A stretch of DNA of 64,000 nt from Pseudomonas gozinkensis (GTDB taxonomy: Bacteria; Pseudomonadota; Gammaproteobacteria; Pseudomonadales; Pseudomonadaceae). Numbering within the stretch: position 1 is the first letter of the stretch; the number at the start of each line of letters is the position of its first letter. The DNA lies in the NCBI RefSeq assembly GCF_014863585.1, contig NZ_CP062253.1, positions 186,001 to 250,000 of the forward strand, given 5' to 3'. This document shows positions 34,428-43,187 of the stretch, piece by piece. The notes beneath the pieces were generated by a model. The model was not told the origin of the DNA. It searched no databases and saw nothing but the letters and a program-made list of their open reading frames with translations. A program made the position numbers and the translations under genes.

Positions 34428-34889
34428 ATGCGTATGGCCAAGAAAGTGCAGAGCAGCCTCAACCGGGCGCACTGCGAATATGACATCGTCGCCCACCCGC
34501 ACTCGTCCAGCAGCCTGGAAACGGCGCGGGTCTCCGGGATTGCCGCAGAACGGGTGGCCAAATCGGTGATCCTGGACGACCGTCACGGGCATTACCTGAT
34601 GGCGGTGCTGCCCGCCAGTCGCCACCTGGACTTGAGCAAAGTGCGCAGCAGCGGCGAATGGCAAATCACCCGCGAAAGCAATCTGGCGCACATTTTCGAC
34701 GACTGTGAACGCGGCGCCGTGCCGCCACTGGGCGACTCCTATGGTCTGGACATGGTCATCGACCCGCTGCTGACCCGGCAAAAAGACATCTACCTGGAAG
34801 CCGGCAACCACAACAACCTGCTGCACATGAGCATGCCCGAGTTCCTGAAAATGGTGCCGCATGCGCAGGTGCGGGAACTGAGTCAGTAG
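34428..34889 (+). CDS. YbaK/ProX-type aminoacyl-tRNA deacylase family protein
   Basis: Cytoplasmic protein of 153 residues of the YbaK/prolyl-tRNA-editing domain family, which hydrolyse mischarged tRNA. Visible features are the opening helix LNRAHCEYDIVAHPHSSSSLETARVSGI, the conserved Lys in AKSVILDDRHGHYLMAVLPASRHLDL, and the late segment GAVPPLGDSYGLDMVIDPLL. Free-standing Pseudomonas members are often annotated simply as YbaK domain proteins; tRNA specificity cannot be read here. GAGGTG lies before the ATG; ATG 34434 is an alternative. Confidence 0.88.
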   Translation: MRMAKKVQSSLNRAHCEYDIVAHPHSSSSLETARVSGIAAERVAKSVILDDRHGHYLMAVLPASRHLDLSKVRSSGEWQITRESNLAHIFDDCERGAVPPLGDSYGLDMVIDPLLTRQKDIYLEAGNHNNLLHMSMPEFLKMVPHAQVRELSQ

Positions 34890-34908
34890 CTTTTTTAGCG
34901 TCTGTGCC

Positions 34909-34979
34909 GACGCCAATCGCGAGCAAGCTCGCTCCCACAGGTTCTGCGCTAAACCTGTGGGAGCGAGCTTGCTCGCGAA
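34909..34979. repeat. Inverted pair of REP elements
   Basis: Copies at about 34917-34941 (CGCGAGCAAGCTCGCTCCCACAG) and 34955-34978 (its reverse complement) with a short AT-rich spacer. Located between the YbaK-like gene and the DUF2789 gene, where it may also act as a transcript-stabilising hairpin. Confidence 0.92.
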
Positions 34980-35017
34980 AAATCTTTCACACCCTAAAAT
35001 CTCGCAGGAGTTCCGAC

Positions 35018-35263
35018 ATGGAAAACCCGACGCACAGCCTCCCATCCCTGTTCAAGCAACTCGGCCTGGACAACGACCCGGTCAGCATCGACCAGTTCAT
35101 CGCCACCCATTCCCCGCTCAAACCCGAACTGCACCTGTGCGACGCTTTTTTCTGGACCAAGAGCCAGGCGGATTTCCTGCGGGACGAGATTCTCGATGAC
35201 GCGGATTGGGCGGAGGTGGTGGATCAGTTGGATGTGATGTTGAGGAAGGGGCGGGGAATGTAA
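35018..35263 (+). CDS. DUF2789-family small protein
   Basis: Small cytoplasmic protein of 81 residues: MENPTHSLPSLFKQLGLDND, then IDQFIATHSPL and AFFWTKSQADFLRDEILDDADWAEVVDQLD. The alternating helices and the FIATH..L / WTKSQADFL pattern match DUF2789, common in Pseudomonas and without known function. GCAGGAG precedes the ATG by 7 bases. The longer open frame upstream runs through the REP pair and is not coding. Confidence 0.87.
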   Translation: MENPTHSLPSLFKQLGLDNDPVSIDQFIATHSPLKPELHLCDAFFWTKSQADFLRDEILDDADWAEVVDQLDVMLRKGRGM

Positions 35264-35385
35264 AAAAAAATGATGGAAAAGACCGAAATGTAAAAAAGAC
35301 TTGTGGGTTGTAAAAAAAACAGCGCAAAAGTCAGGTTGAGATAGTTTTTCTGAATTCACCTTCGGACATGAATTTGTTTCAAAAC

Positions 35386-35433
35386 TTGACTGAATTTCCC
35401 CACCAATGCGATATTGATAGTTAGCAAACTAAC
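35386..35433 (+). promoter_or_regulatory. Promoter and MarR-type operator for the exporter operon
   Basis: A -35-like TTGACT (35386-35391) and a -10-like GATATT (35410-35415) have an 18-base spacer. Immediately downstream lies the inverted repeat GTTAG-CAAA-CTAAC (35420-35433), at the expected transcription start. A site in this place would let the MarR protein encoded next repress its own operon. Boxes and palindrome are seen; binding is inferred. Confidence 0.6.
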
Positions 35434-35450
35434 AGTGTGTGCATTCCCTC

Positions 35451-35906
35451 GTGCCCAATAACCTCGACGCTCTCCAGATGAATATCAGCAGTGCCATGGT
35501 GGTGGCCGCCAGGCATTGGCGGAAGATCTGCCAGACCACGCTGGTCAACTATGGAATTTCCGAAGCCTGCGCCGTCCCGTTGTTGATGATCGGGCGGCTG
35601 GGCGAGGGTGTGCGCCAGGTGCAGGTGGCGCAGGCGGCGGGGATGGAGTCGCCGTCGCTGGTGCGCCTGCTCGACCAGTTGTGTCACGCCGGATTTGTCT
35701 GCCGCACCGAAGATGCCCAGGATCGTCGCGCCAAATGCCTGAGCCTGACCGACACCGGCCGTGAGCTGGTGCAAGCGGTGGAGGCGCAACTGGTGCGCCT
35801 GCGTCATGAAGTGCTCGAAGGCATCGACCAACGCGATCTGGAGGCTACGCTTCGGGTACTGAGAGCTTTTGAGGCGGCCACTCCGCCAACGGTGATCAAT
35901 CCGTGA
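35451..35906 (+). CDS. MarR-family transcriptional regulator
   Basis: Winged-helix regulator of about 151 residues. The DNA-binding region is VRQVQVAQAAGMESPSLVRLLDQLCHAGFVCRTEDAQDRRAKCLSLTDTGREL (recognition helix plus wing). GTG 35451 is chosen (MPNNLDALQM); GTG 35439 and ATG 35493-region codons are weaker alternatives. Its stop overlaps the start of the FUSC-family gene by 4 bases, so it is co-transcribed with the exporter it likely controls. Family members release DNA on binding phenolic or aromatic compounds, which agrees with the AaeB-like exporter. Confidence 0.9.
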   Translation: MPNNLDALQMNISSAMVVAARHWRKICQTTLVNYGISEACAVPLLMIGRLGEGVRQVQVAQAAGMESPSLVRLLDQLCHAGFVCRTEDAQDRRAKCLSLTDTGRELVQAVEAQLVRLRHEVLEGIDQRDLEATLRVLRAFEAATPPTVINP

Positions 35907-37966
35907 ACGGGTTCTTTTCCGGCATGCCACCCGCGCGGGACTGGTTCTACGGGGTCCGCACGTTCGCGGCCTCGATGATCGCGCTGTACATCGCCTTGCT
36001 CATGCAGATGCCGCGTCCTTATTGGGCGATGGCCACGGTGTACATCGTTTCCAGCCCGTTCCTCGGCCCGACCAGTTCCAAGGCGCTATATCGCGCAATC
36101 GGCACGTTTCTCGGTGCGGCAGCGGCGGTGCTGTTCGTGCCGATGTTCGTTCAGAGCCCGTACGTGCTGGTGGTGGTCATCGCCCTGTGGACGGGGATTT
36201 TGCTGTTTCTGTCCCTGCATCTGCGCACCGCCAACAACTACGCGCTGATGCTGGCCGGCTACACCTTGCCGTTGATCGCTCTGCCGGTGGTGGATAACCC
36301 GCTGGCGGTGTGGGACGTGGCCGAATCGCGGACCGAAGAGATCTTTCTCGGCATCGCCGTGGCGGCGGTGGTCGGCGCGATGTTCTGGCCACGGCGCCTG
36401 GCGCCGGTGTTCAACGATGCCGTGGGCAAATGGTTCGCCGACGCCACCACCTACAGCCTTAAATTCCTTAGCCGCGACGTGCAGCCTGAAGAAGTCACCG
36501 CCCTGCGCATGGCCATGGTCGGCAGTTTCAACAGCCTGGAACTGATGATCGGCCAGTTGCCGCACGAAGGTGCGCGGCCGCAAACCGTGCGCAACACCAA
36601 GGAGCTGCGCGGGCGGATGATCCACCTGCTGCCGGTGATCGACGCCCTTGAAGATTCGCTGTACGCCCTCGAACGGCGCACGCCCGAGCTGGTGGAAAAG
36701 TTCGCGCCGCTGCTCACCGCGACCCGCGAATGGCTCGGCCACAAAGACGCCGATCTCGAGCGCTGGCAAGCCCTGCGGGATCAGCTCGAAGCGCTGCAAC
36801 CGAGCGCCGAAGCCCTGGAAGATCGCAAACAGTTGCTGTTTTCCAATGCGCTGTACCGCCTCGGCGAATTCATCGATCTGTGGCAGGACTGCCGCAGTCT
36901 GCAGGACGCGATCCTGTGCGAGCGCCAGGACAGCTGGCGCGCGGTCTATCGTCACTGGCGCCTGGGTCGTCTGACGCCATTTCTCGACCGTGGGCTGATG
37001 CTGTATTCGGTGGCCTCGACCATTCTGGCGATCATCGTCGCCTCGGTACTGTGGATCCTGCTGGGCTGGACCGACGGCGGCAGTGCGGTGATTCTGGCGG
37101 CGGTGTCGTGCAGTTTCTTCGCCTCGATGGATGATCCGGCGCCGCAGATCTACCGGTTCTTTTTCTGGACCGGGATGTCGGTGCTGTTCGCCAGCCTGTA
37201 CCTGTTTCTTGTGCTGCCGAACCTGCACGACTTCCCGATGCTGGTGCTGGCATTCGCGGTGCCGTTCATCTGCGTCGGCACCCTGACGGTGCAGCCACGC
37301 TTCTACCTCGGCATGCTGCTGACGCTGGTCAACACCTCGTCGTTCATCAGCATTTCCGGTGCCTACGACGCGGACTTCTTTGCCTTCGTCAATTCCAACC
37401 TGGCGGGCCCGATGGGGCTGTTGTTCGCGTTCATCTGGACCCTGATCGCCCGGCCATTCGGCGCCGAGTTGGCAGCCAAGCGCCTGACCCGTTTCAGCTG
37501 GAAAGACATCGTCAGCATGACCGAGCCGGCCAACCTCGCCGAACACCGACAACTGGGCGTGCAACTGCTCGACCGCCTGATGCAGCACCTGCCGCGTCTG
37601 GCGTTGACCGGCCAGGACACCGGCATCGCCATGCGCGAAGTGCGCGTGGGGCTGAACCTGCTCGACCTGCTCGCCTACACACCACGGGTGACGGGCGCGC
37701 CGAACGCATTGCTCAAGCAAGTGGTGGCAGAGGTCGGCGAATATTTCCGGGCCTGTCTCAAGGCCGGCGAACGCCTGCCAGCGCCAAGCGCATTGCTGAT
37801 GACCATGGATCGCACCCGCCGCGCGCTCAACGGCCACGGTGATGAAGAAACCCGACTAAACCTGTTGCACGCCTTGAGCGGTTTGCGCCTGGCGCTGTTG
37901 CCCGGCGTGGAATTCGTTTCCAGTGCCGAGCCCGAAGAACCGCTGCCCGAAGGAGCGCCCCTATGA
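35903..37966 (+). CDS. FUSC/AaeB-family inner-membrane exporter subunit
   Basis: Inner-membrane protein of 687 residues of the fusaric-acid-resistance/AaeB family. Two membrane domains with about five helices each (residues 18-165 and 365-515) alternate with cytoplasmic helical regions; the GPTSSKALYRAIGTFLGAAAAVLFVP segment near residue 55 is characteristic. It begins with GTG overlapping the MarR stop. DUF1656, HlyD and outer-membrane genes follow, each overlapping the previous by 4 bases, giving a complete aromatic-acid-type efflux system. Substrate is not known. Confidence 0.92.
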   Translation: MNGFFSGMPPARDWFYGVRTFAASMIALYIALLMQMPRPYWAMATVYIVSSPFLGPTSSKALYRAIGTFLGAAAAVLFVPMFVQSPYVLVVVIALWTGILLFLSLHLRTANNYALMLAGYTLPLIALPVVDNPLAVWDVAESRTEEIFLGIAVAAVVGAMFWPRRLAPVFNDAVGKWFADATTYSLKFLSRDVQPEEVTALRMAMVGSFNSLELMIGQLPHEGARPQTVRNTKELRGRMIHLLPVIDALEDSLYALERRTPELVEKFAPLLTATREWLGHKDADLERWQALRDQLEALQPSAEALEDRKQLLFSNALYRLGEFIDLWQDCRSLQDAILCERQDSWRAVYRHWRLGRLTPFLDRGLMLYSVASTILAIIVASVLWILLGWTDGGSAVILAAVSCSFFASMDDPAPQIYRFFFWTGMSVLFASLYLFLVLPNLHDFPMLVLAFAVPFICVGTLTVQPRFYLGMLLTLVNTSSFISISGAYDADFFAFVNSNLAGPMGLLFAFIWTLIARPFGAELAAKRLTRFSWKDIVSMTEPANLAEHRQLGVQLLDRLMQHLPRLALTGQDTGIAMREVRVGLNLLDLLAYTPRVTGAPNALLKQVVAEVGEYFRACLKAGERLPAPSALLMTMDRTRRALNGHGDEETRLNLLHALSGLRLALLPGVEFVSSAEPEEPLPEGAPL

Positions 37967-38172
37967 TCGGTGATCTGGACATCAGCGGCATTTTCCTGCC
38001 GACCCTGCTGGTGTTGATGGGCATCACTTATGTGCTGTTTGTTTTGGTACACGGCGTGCTCACACGCCTGCATTTCTACCGTCTGGTCTGGCACCGGGCA
38101 TTGTTCAACGTGGCTCTCTATGCCGTGATGCTCTACGGCGTGGATTCACTCAGTCGATACCTGATGACATGA
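37963..38172 (+). CDS. DUF1656 small membrane protein (AaeX-like)
   Basis: Protein of 69 residues with two transmembrane helices (about 12-32 and 47-63) and the opening MIGDLDISGIFLPTLL. This family nearly always lies between the AaeB-like and AaeA-like genes, as here, with ATGA overlaps on both sides. Role is unknown but tied to the pump. Confidence 0.92.
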   Translation: MIGDLDISGIFLPTLLVLMGITYVLFVLVHGVLTRLHFYRLVWHRALFNVALYAVMLYGVDSLSRYLMT

Positions 38173-39056
38173 AAAAACCGTTTCTGACCCTCGGCCGCGT
38201 CGTCCTGACGCTGCTGATCGTGACTTTCGCCGTCGTCGTGGTCTGGCGCATGGTGATGTACTACATGTTCGCGCCCTGGACCCGCGACGGCCACATTCGC
38301 GCCGACATCGTGCAGATCGCCCCGGACGTGTCCGGGCTGATCCAGCAGGTCGAAGTGAAGGACAACCAGTTGGTGAAACGCGGTCAGGTGCTGTTCAGCA
38401 TCGACCAGGACCGTTTCAAACTGGCGTTGCGCCAGGCCAAGGCGGCCGTCGCTGATCGCGAAGAAACCCTCGCCCAGGCGCAGCGTGAAGCCAAACGTAA
38501 CCGCGGATTGGGCAATCTGGTGCCGGCCGAACAGCTGGAAGAAAGTCAGTCGAAAGTTGCCCGCGCACAATCGGCACTGGCCGAAGCACTGGTGACGGTG
38601 GACAGCGCCCAGCTCAATCTCGACCGCTCGGTGATCCGCAGCCCGGTGGACGGTTACGTCAACGACCGTGCGCCGCGCGCGCAGGAATTCGTCACCGCCG
38701 GGCGTCCGGTGTTGTCGGTGGTCGACAGCAATTCATTCCATATCGATGGCTATTTCGAAGAGACCAAACTCGACGGCATCCACATCGGTCAGTCGGTGGA
38801 TATCCGCGTGATCGGCGACCGCGCTCGCCTGCGCGGGCATGTCGAAAGCATCGTCGCCGGCATCGAAGACCGTGACCGTTCGAGCGGCAGCAACCTGCTG
38901 CCCAACGTCAACCCGGCGTTCAGCTGGGTGCGTCTGGCGCAACGGATTCCGGTGCGTATCGCCTTCGACGACGTGCCGGATGACTTCCGCATGATCGCCG
39001 GGCGTACCGCCACCGTGTCGATCATCGACGATCAACCGCAGGAGCCCGCGAAATGA
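38169..39056 (+). CDS. AaeA-like HlyD-family periplasmic adaptor
   Basis: Adaptor of 295 residues. One N-terminal helix (about 10-35) is followed by the WTRDGHIRADIVQIAPDVSGLIQQVEVKDNQLVKRGQVLFSID lipoyl half, a short hairpin, and the second half (LDRSVIRSPVDGYVNDRAPRAQEFV). The TRDG(H/R)IRA opening is typical of AaeA-type adaptors. Both ends overlap neighbouring genes by 4 bases. It should connect the FUSC protein with the outer-membrane channel encoded next. Confidence 0.93.
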   Translation: MKKPFLTLGRVVLTLLIVTFAVVVVWRMVMYYMFAPWTRDGHIRADIVQIAPDVSGLIQQVEVKDNQLVKRGQVLFSIDQDRFKLALRQAKAAVADREETLAQAQREAKRNRGLGNLVPAEQLEESQSKVARAQSALAEALVTVDSAQLNLDRSVIRSPVDGYVNDRAPRAQEFVTAGRPVLSVVDSNSFHIDGYFEETKLDGIHIGQSVDIRVIGDRARLRGHVESIVAGIEDRDRSSGSNLLPNVNPAFSWVRLAQRIPVRIAFDDVPDDFRMIAGRTATVSIIDDQPQEPAK

Positions 39057-40495
39057 GCAGGGCCCTGATGATCGCCGGTTTGGGCGTGATGCTGTCGGCC
39101 TGCTCGATGGTCGGGCCGGACTATCACGTGCCCGAAGACGCGGCGATCCAGCGCAAGGATTTCCAGGGCGAACTGGCGGTGGCCGGCAAACCGGTGGTGT
39201 CGGCCCCGGTGCCGGCGGACTGGTGGCGGCTGTATCAGGATCCGCGTCTGGATCAACTGGTGCAGCAGGCCATGGCGTCCAACACCGATCTGCGGGTGGC
39301 GGCGGCGAACCTGTCACGGGCCCGTGCGCAGGTCGATGAAGCCGAGGCGGCCGGTGGCTGGAGCGGCGGCGTGAAGATGGGCGCGCAACGCTTGCAGGAG
39401 TCCGGCGAGGCATTCCTGCTGCCGGAGAAAGTGCCGGTGGCCAACATTGGGGATATTGGTATCAGCGCGTCTTACCAGTTCGACCTGTGGGGCACGTTGC
39501 AACGCGGGATCGAAGCGGCCAAAGCCAACGCCGACGCAACCCAGGCCGCTGCCGATACCGCACGCATCACCCTGGTCGCCGACGTGGTGCGGGCCTATAC
39601 CCAGGTCTGCGCGGCCAACGAGGAGCGGGAAATCGCCCAGCATTCCCTCGACCTGCAATCCCAGAGCACCACTCTGATTCAGCGTCTGCGCGACGCCGGG
39701 CGTGGCGACGAAACCCAGGTCACCCGTTCGCAGACCCAGTTCAAATCCCTGCGCGCCGACATGCCGCGCTATGAGGCGGCGCGTCAGGCCGGGTTGTTCC
39801 GGCTGTCGATGTTGCTGGCCAAACCTGTCGATCAATTGCCGGCCGGCACCGCGTCCTGCGCCGAACTTCCGAAAATCGCTCAACTGGTGCCAGTCGGTGA
39901 CGGCGCCGCGCTGCTCAAGCGCCGGCCGGACATCCGCCAGGCCGAGCGGCGTCTGGCGGCCGCGACGGCCGGAATCGGCATCGCCACCGGCGAGCTGTAC
40001 CCGGACATCAGTTTCGGCGCGACGATCGGCACCGTCGGCATTCTGGATAACCTTGGCAAACCGTCCACCAATCGCTGGGGCTTCGGTCCGTCACTGAGCT
40101 GGAGCGTACCGACCAACGGCGCCCGGGCCCGGATCCGTGAAGCCGAAGCCACAACCCAGGGCGCACTGGCGCATTTCGACGGCGTGGTGCTCAACGCCAT
40201 CCGCGAAACCCAGACCGGCCTGTCCCAGTACTCCGCGCTGCTGCAACGCCGCGATGCGCTGGCCGATGCCGAGCAGTCGGCGAAACTGGCGGCGGACCAG
40301 ACGCACCGCTTCTTCCAGGCCGGCCGCGAGTCGTTCCTTGCCGACCTGCAGGCCACCCGCACCTACACCGACGTCACCGCGCAACTGGCCGCCGTCAATA
40401 CCCAGGTTGCCATGAGCCAGATCGATTTGTTCCTCGCTTTGGGCGGCGGTTGGGAAAGCGGACGAACGCAAGCCTCGAGCGCCAGCAAACCCTGA
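39053..40495 (+). CDS. Outer-membrane efflux lipoprotein, NodT family
   Basis: Channel of 480 residues. Signal peptide with lipobox LSAC (Cys 18) followed by SMVGPDYHVPED. Two OEP repeats are complete (LDQLVQQAMASNTDLRVAAANLSRARAQ; later LLKRRPDIRQAERRLAAATAGIGIATGELYPDISFG). It is the last gene of the MarR-FUSC-DUF1656-HlyD operon and is followed by a terminator at 40526. Confidence 0.94.
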   Translation: MSRALMIAGLGVMLSACSMVGPDYHVPEDAAIQRKDFQGELAVAGKPVVSAPVPADWWRLYQDPRLDQLVQQAMASNTDLRVAAANLSRARAQVDEAEAAGGWSGGVKMGAQRLQESGEAFLLPEKVPVANIGDIGISASYQFDLWGTLQRGIEAAKANADATQAAADTARITLVADVVRAYTQVCAANEEREIAQHSLDLQSQSTTLIQRLRDAGRGDETQVTRSQTQFKSLRADMPRYEAARQAGLFRLSMLLAKPVDQLPAGTASCAELPKIAQLVPVGDGAALLKRRPDIRQAERRLAAATAGIGIATGELYPDISFGATIGTVGILDNLGKPSTNRWGFGPSLSWSVPTNGARARIREAEATTQGALAHFDGVVLNAIRETQTGLSQYSALLQRRDALADAEQSAKLAADQTHRFFQAGRESFLADLQATRTYTDVTAQLAAVNTQVAMSQIDLFLALGGGWESGRTQASSASKP

Positions 40496-40525
40496 GGCCG
40501 TTGCTATGCTTTGAAGTATTGAAAG

Positions 40526-40549
40526 GGCGCCCCGAACCAGGCGCCTTTT
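40526..40549 (+). terminator. Rho-independent terminator of the FUSC exporter operon
   Basis: GGCGCC (40526-40531) and GGCGCC (40540-40545) form a six-pair stem around an eight-base loop, followed by TTTT. The position, 30 bases after the last stop of the operon, fits. Confidence 0.75.
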
Positions 40550-40588
40550 CAGTGCACATCGCTAGCGCAGGTCTAGGGGAAACCAATA

Positions 40589-41224
40589 ATGAAAAACCCT
40601 TACGCTCTCGGCTTCTGGTGCGCCCTGGTAGCCCTGGTGCTGCTGTCGGCCACCTATTTCTACGGCATCATGCTGGCCCACCAGATCGACAAGGCAATGG
40701 TCTTCCTCGACAGCACCGTGGCGCTGATCGCGGTCATGGCCATCGTGGTCGTGGCGTCGGCCCTGGTGCAGAGCCAGCGCCTCAAGAAACGCCAGCTTGA
40801 GCAAAGCAAGACGCTGCTGCTGATCTGGGACACCAAAGTCGCGCTGCGCAAAGTCGAAACAGTCTTCGACCGCTACTTCTGGGGCAGCTACTGGCAACCG
40901 GGGCGGACCTTCGCCGAAGTCATGGGCGAACTCACCGGCACGCCGCTGGAAAAAAGCCTCGAAGCCCTGAAAAAACAATGCCTGGCCCTCGACCGGCAAG
41001 TCGCCGACGACGGCTGGCACTGGCTCAACAACGCCCGCGAACTGTCGGACGTCGCCACCGCCATGGCTCGCGAGCGTTATCAACTGGATTTCTGCGACCC
41101 GCGCAACGATGGGCCGGGCGGGGCGGTGATCGACCGGGATTTCGAAGTGCTGGTGTACACCTGGACCGCACGGCTGAAAAGCTTCGACCATCAGCTCGAT
41201 GAGATCGAGGTGCAATATTCCTGA
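40589..41224 (+). CDS. Conserved membrane protein of unknown function
   Basis: Protein of 211 residues I do not recognise. Two hydrophobic segments (about 8-27 and 40-61) are followed by a helical, cytoplasmic C-terminal region with a basic stretch (SQRLKKRQLEQSK) and a mix of aromatic residues (YFWGSYWQPGRTF, DDGWHWLNNARELSDVATAM). No catalytic motif is visible. AGGGGA precedes the ATG by about 10 bases. It stands alone between two terminators, so it is its own transcription unit. Confidence 0.8.
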   Translation: MKNPYALGFWCALVALVLLSATYFYGIMLAHQIDKAMVFLDSTVALIAVMAIVVVASALVQSQRLKKRQLEQSKTLLLIWDTKVALRKVETVFDRYFWGSYWQPGRTFAEVMGELTGTPLEKSLEALKKQCLALDRQVADDGWHWLNNARELSDVATAMARERYQLDFCDPRNDGPGGAVIDRDFEVLVYTWTARLKSFDHQLDEIEVQYS

Positions 41225-41231
41225 TCCCGAA

Positions 41232-41258
41232 AAGATCGCCGAACCCGGCGATCTTTTT
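41232..41258 (+). terminator. Rho-independent terminator
   Basis: AAGATCGCC (41232-41240) pairs with GGCGATCTT (41247-41255) around GAACCC, with a T-run to 41258. Ends the unit of the unknown membrane protein. Confidence 0.88.
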
Positions 41259-41423
41259 GTTTGTCCATGACTTGTCGACACTCTTTAACCTTTAAACGTT
41301 GGGCCGCGTCGCACTGCCAGTGCTAATCTCCACCGCTAAATTCAGCGGAGTCGCGCCACGGCCCGGTCACGGGTTCAGGGAAGACGACCACACTTTCAGC
41401 CACGGAAATCGATCAGGTCATTC

Positions 41424-42929
41424 ATGAATAAATCAGCAGGCGTGCTTCTCGGAATTGTTGTGGCCATTGGCGCCATCAGCGTAGGAGGGGCCTGGTACAC
41501 CGGCACCAAAATCGAAGGCGTGCTGAACAACGCCGTCGCCAACGCCAACAGCGAGTTGCAGACCGCCATGGCCGGCTCCAACGGCAGTGCGTCGCTGGAA
41601 CTGGTATCGCTCGAGCGCAACACCTTCAGCAGCACCGCGCACTATCGCCTCAAGGGCGAGGGTGAAATGTTCGGCGAGGCGCCGGTCGAGTTGCTGTTCG
41701 TCGATCACATCGAACACGGCCCGCTGCCGTTCTCGCGTCTGGTGTCGCTGAAATGGCTGCCGGTCATGGCCACCAGTCACTACGAACTGGAAAAGACCCC
41801 GATCACCGAAAAATGGTTTGCCGCCACCAAGGGCGCCGCGCCGCTCAAAGGCGTGGTCAACATCGGTTACGACCAGTCCACCACCGGCAACCTCGAACTG
41901 CTGCCGCTGGAAGCCGCGCTGGATGACAAGTCGAGCCTGAAGTTTTCCGGTCTGAACATGGACATTTCCGCCAGCGCCCAGGCGCAGAAGGTCAAGGCCA
42001 ACGGCTACATGGACAGCCTGCACCTGACCACGGTCGCCGAAGATCAGGCGCCGGTGCAGATCGAACTCAATGGCCTGACCCTGGCCAGCAACCTCGCCAA
42101 GAGTACCTACGGCTATTACACCGGCGAGAACACCCTGGAACTGACCAGCAGCAAGACCACCTTCGGCGTCAAACAGTCGGTGCTGGGCGTGAAGAACTTC
42201 GAGATGAAGAACCGCACCGAAGAGAACGGCAGCAACGCTTCCGGCCGAGCCGACTACAAGGTCGGTGAAGTGACCCTCAACGACAAGAAAATCGGTTCGG
42301 CCAACCTGGCCATGAGCCTGAAAAACCTCGACATTCCGTCGGCCATGTCGCTGATGCAGATCTACCAGACCAAGCTCCAGCCGTACGAGAAGGCCGCCGC
42401 TGAAGCCACCGCCGCCGGCCTGCCGGCTCCGGAGCTGAACCTGACCGAGGCCGAGTCCACCCAGGTCAAGGCCGACCTGCAGAAACTGCTGGCGGCCGGG
42501 CCGCAACTGGCGCTGGAAGACCTGTCGCTGAAAACCGCCAACGGCGAAAGCCGCGCGAGTCTGGTGCTCGATCTGGCCAAGCCACAGTCGATGGACCTGC
42601 CGCCGGATCAACTGGGCAAACAGCTGATCGCGCTGCTAGACGTGAATGTGCTGGTGTCCAAGCCGATGCTGGTCGATCTGCTCAGCGTGCAGGCGCAAAT
42701 CGACGGTCAGACCGATGCCAAGGCCATCGTTGACCAGGCCAGCGCCGGCGCCGACATGTTCGCCGGCATGGCCGTCGGTACGCAGTTGGCGACGCTGGAT
42801 GGCACCAACGTTGTCACCAAACTGCATTACGCCGCCAATCAGGTGGAATTCAACGGCCAGAAGATGACCGTCGAGCAGTTCGTCGGCTTCCTGATGAGCA
42901 AGTTCGGCAGTATCGAACAGCCTCAGTAA
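41424..42929 (+). CDS. DUF945 (YdgA-like) family protein
   Basis: Protein of 501 residues with an uncleaved N-terminal membrane anchor (GVLLGIVVAIGAISVGGAWYTG) and a long periplasmic beta-rich region. The early YTGTKIEGVLNNAVANAN and the repeated antiparallel strand pattern are typical of DUF945, with the C-terminal QVEFNGQKMTVEQFVG. The family is widespread in Gammaproteobacteria and has no defined reaction; it is related to AsmA-like lipid-transfer proteins in shape. Single-gene unit with a terminator after it. Confidence 0.9.
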   Translation: MNKSAGVLLGIVVAIGAISVGGAWYTGTKIEGVLNNAVANANSELQTAMAGSNGSASLELVSLERNTFSSTAHYRLKGEGEMFGEAPVELLFVDHIEHGPLPFSRLVSLKWLPVMATSHYELEKTPITEKWFAATKGAAPLKGVVNIGYDQSTTGNLELLPLEAALDDKSSLKFSGLNMDISASAQAQKVKANGYMDSLHLTTVAEDQAPVQIELNGLTLASNLAKSTYGYYTGENTLELTSSKTTFGVKQSVLGVKNFEMKNRTEENGSNASGRADYKVGEVTLNDKKIGSANLAMSLKNLDIPSAMSLMQIYQTKLQPYEKAAAEATAAGLPAPELNLTEAESTQVKADLQKLLAAGPQLALEDLSLKTANGESRASLVLDLAKPQSMDLPPDQLGKQLIALLDVNVLVSKPMLVDLLSVQAQIDGQTDAKAIVDQASAGADMFAGMAVGTQLATLDGTNVVTKLHYAANQVEFNGQKMTVEQFVGFLMSKFGSIEQPQ

Positions 42930-42950
42930 ACGCCCCGCGCGACAACGAAA

Positions 42951-42986
42951 CGCCCGGTCTCTGCACCCGCAGACGCCGGGCGTTTT
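42951..42986 (+). terminator. Rho-independent terminator after the DUF945 gene
   Basis: CGCCCGG (42951-42957) pairs with CCGGGCG (42976-42982), with an inner TCT/AGA pairing, followed by TTTT. Between this and pgaA (42987-43187) no clear promoter could be assigned. Confidence 0.85.
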
Positions 42987-43187
42987 GCTGTCTGGCGTCC
43001 GGGTTTGCGGCCGGTCGGGAAATCCATCGTCACGAATCTGAACAATTATTGTGTTCTGAATATTGGTCTACGCTTGCGTGCAAGACTGCTTGGATAAGCT
43101 TGGCTGAGCGTTTTTTGCTTGGCCTCCGTTACGAAATGGGCAAGGGGGGGCGTTGCTACCCGGCTGGCCATGTAAGGATGCTGACGA

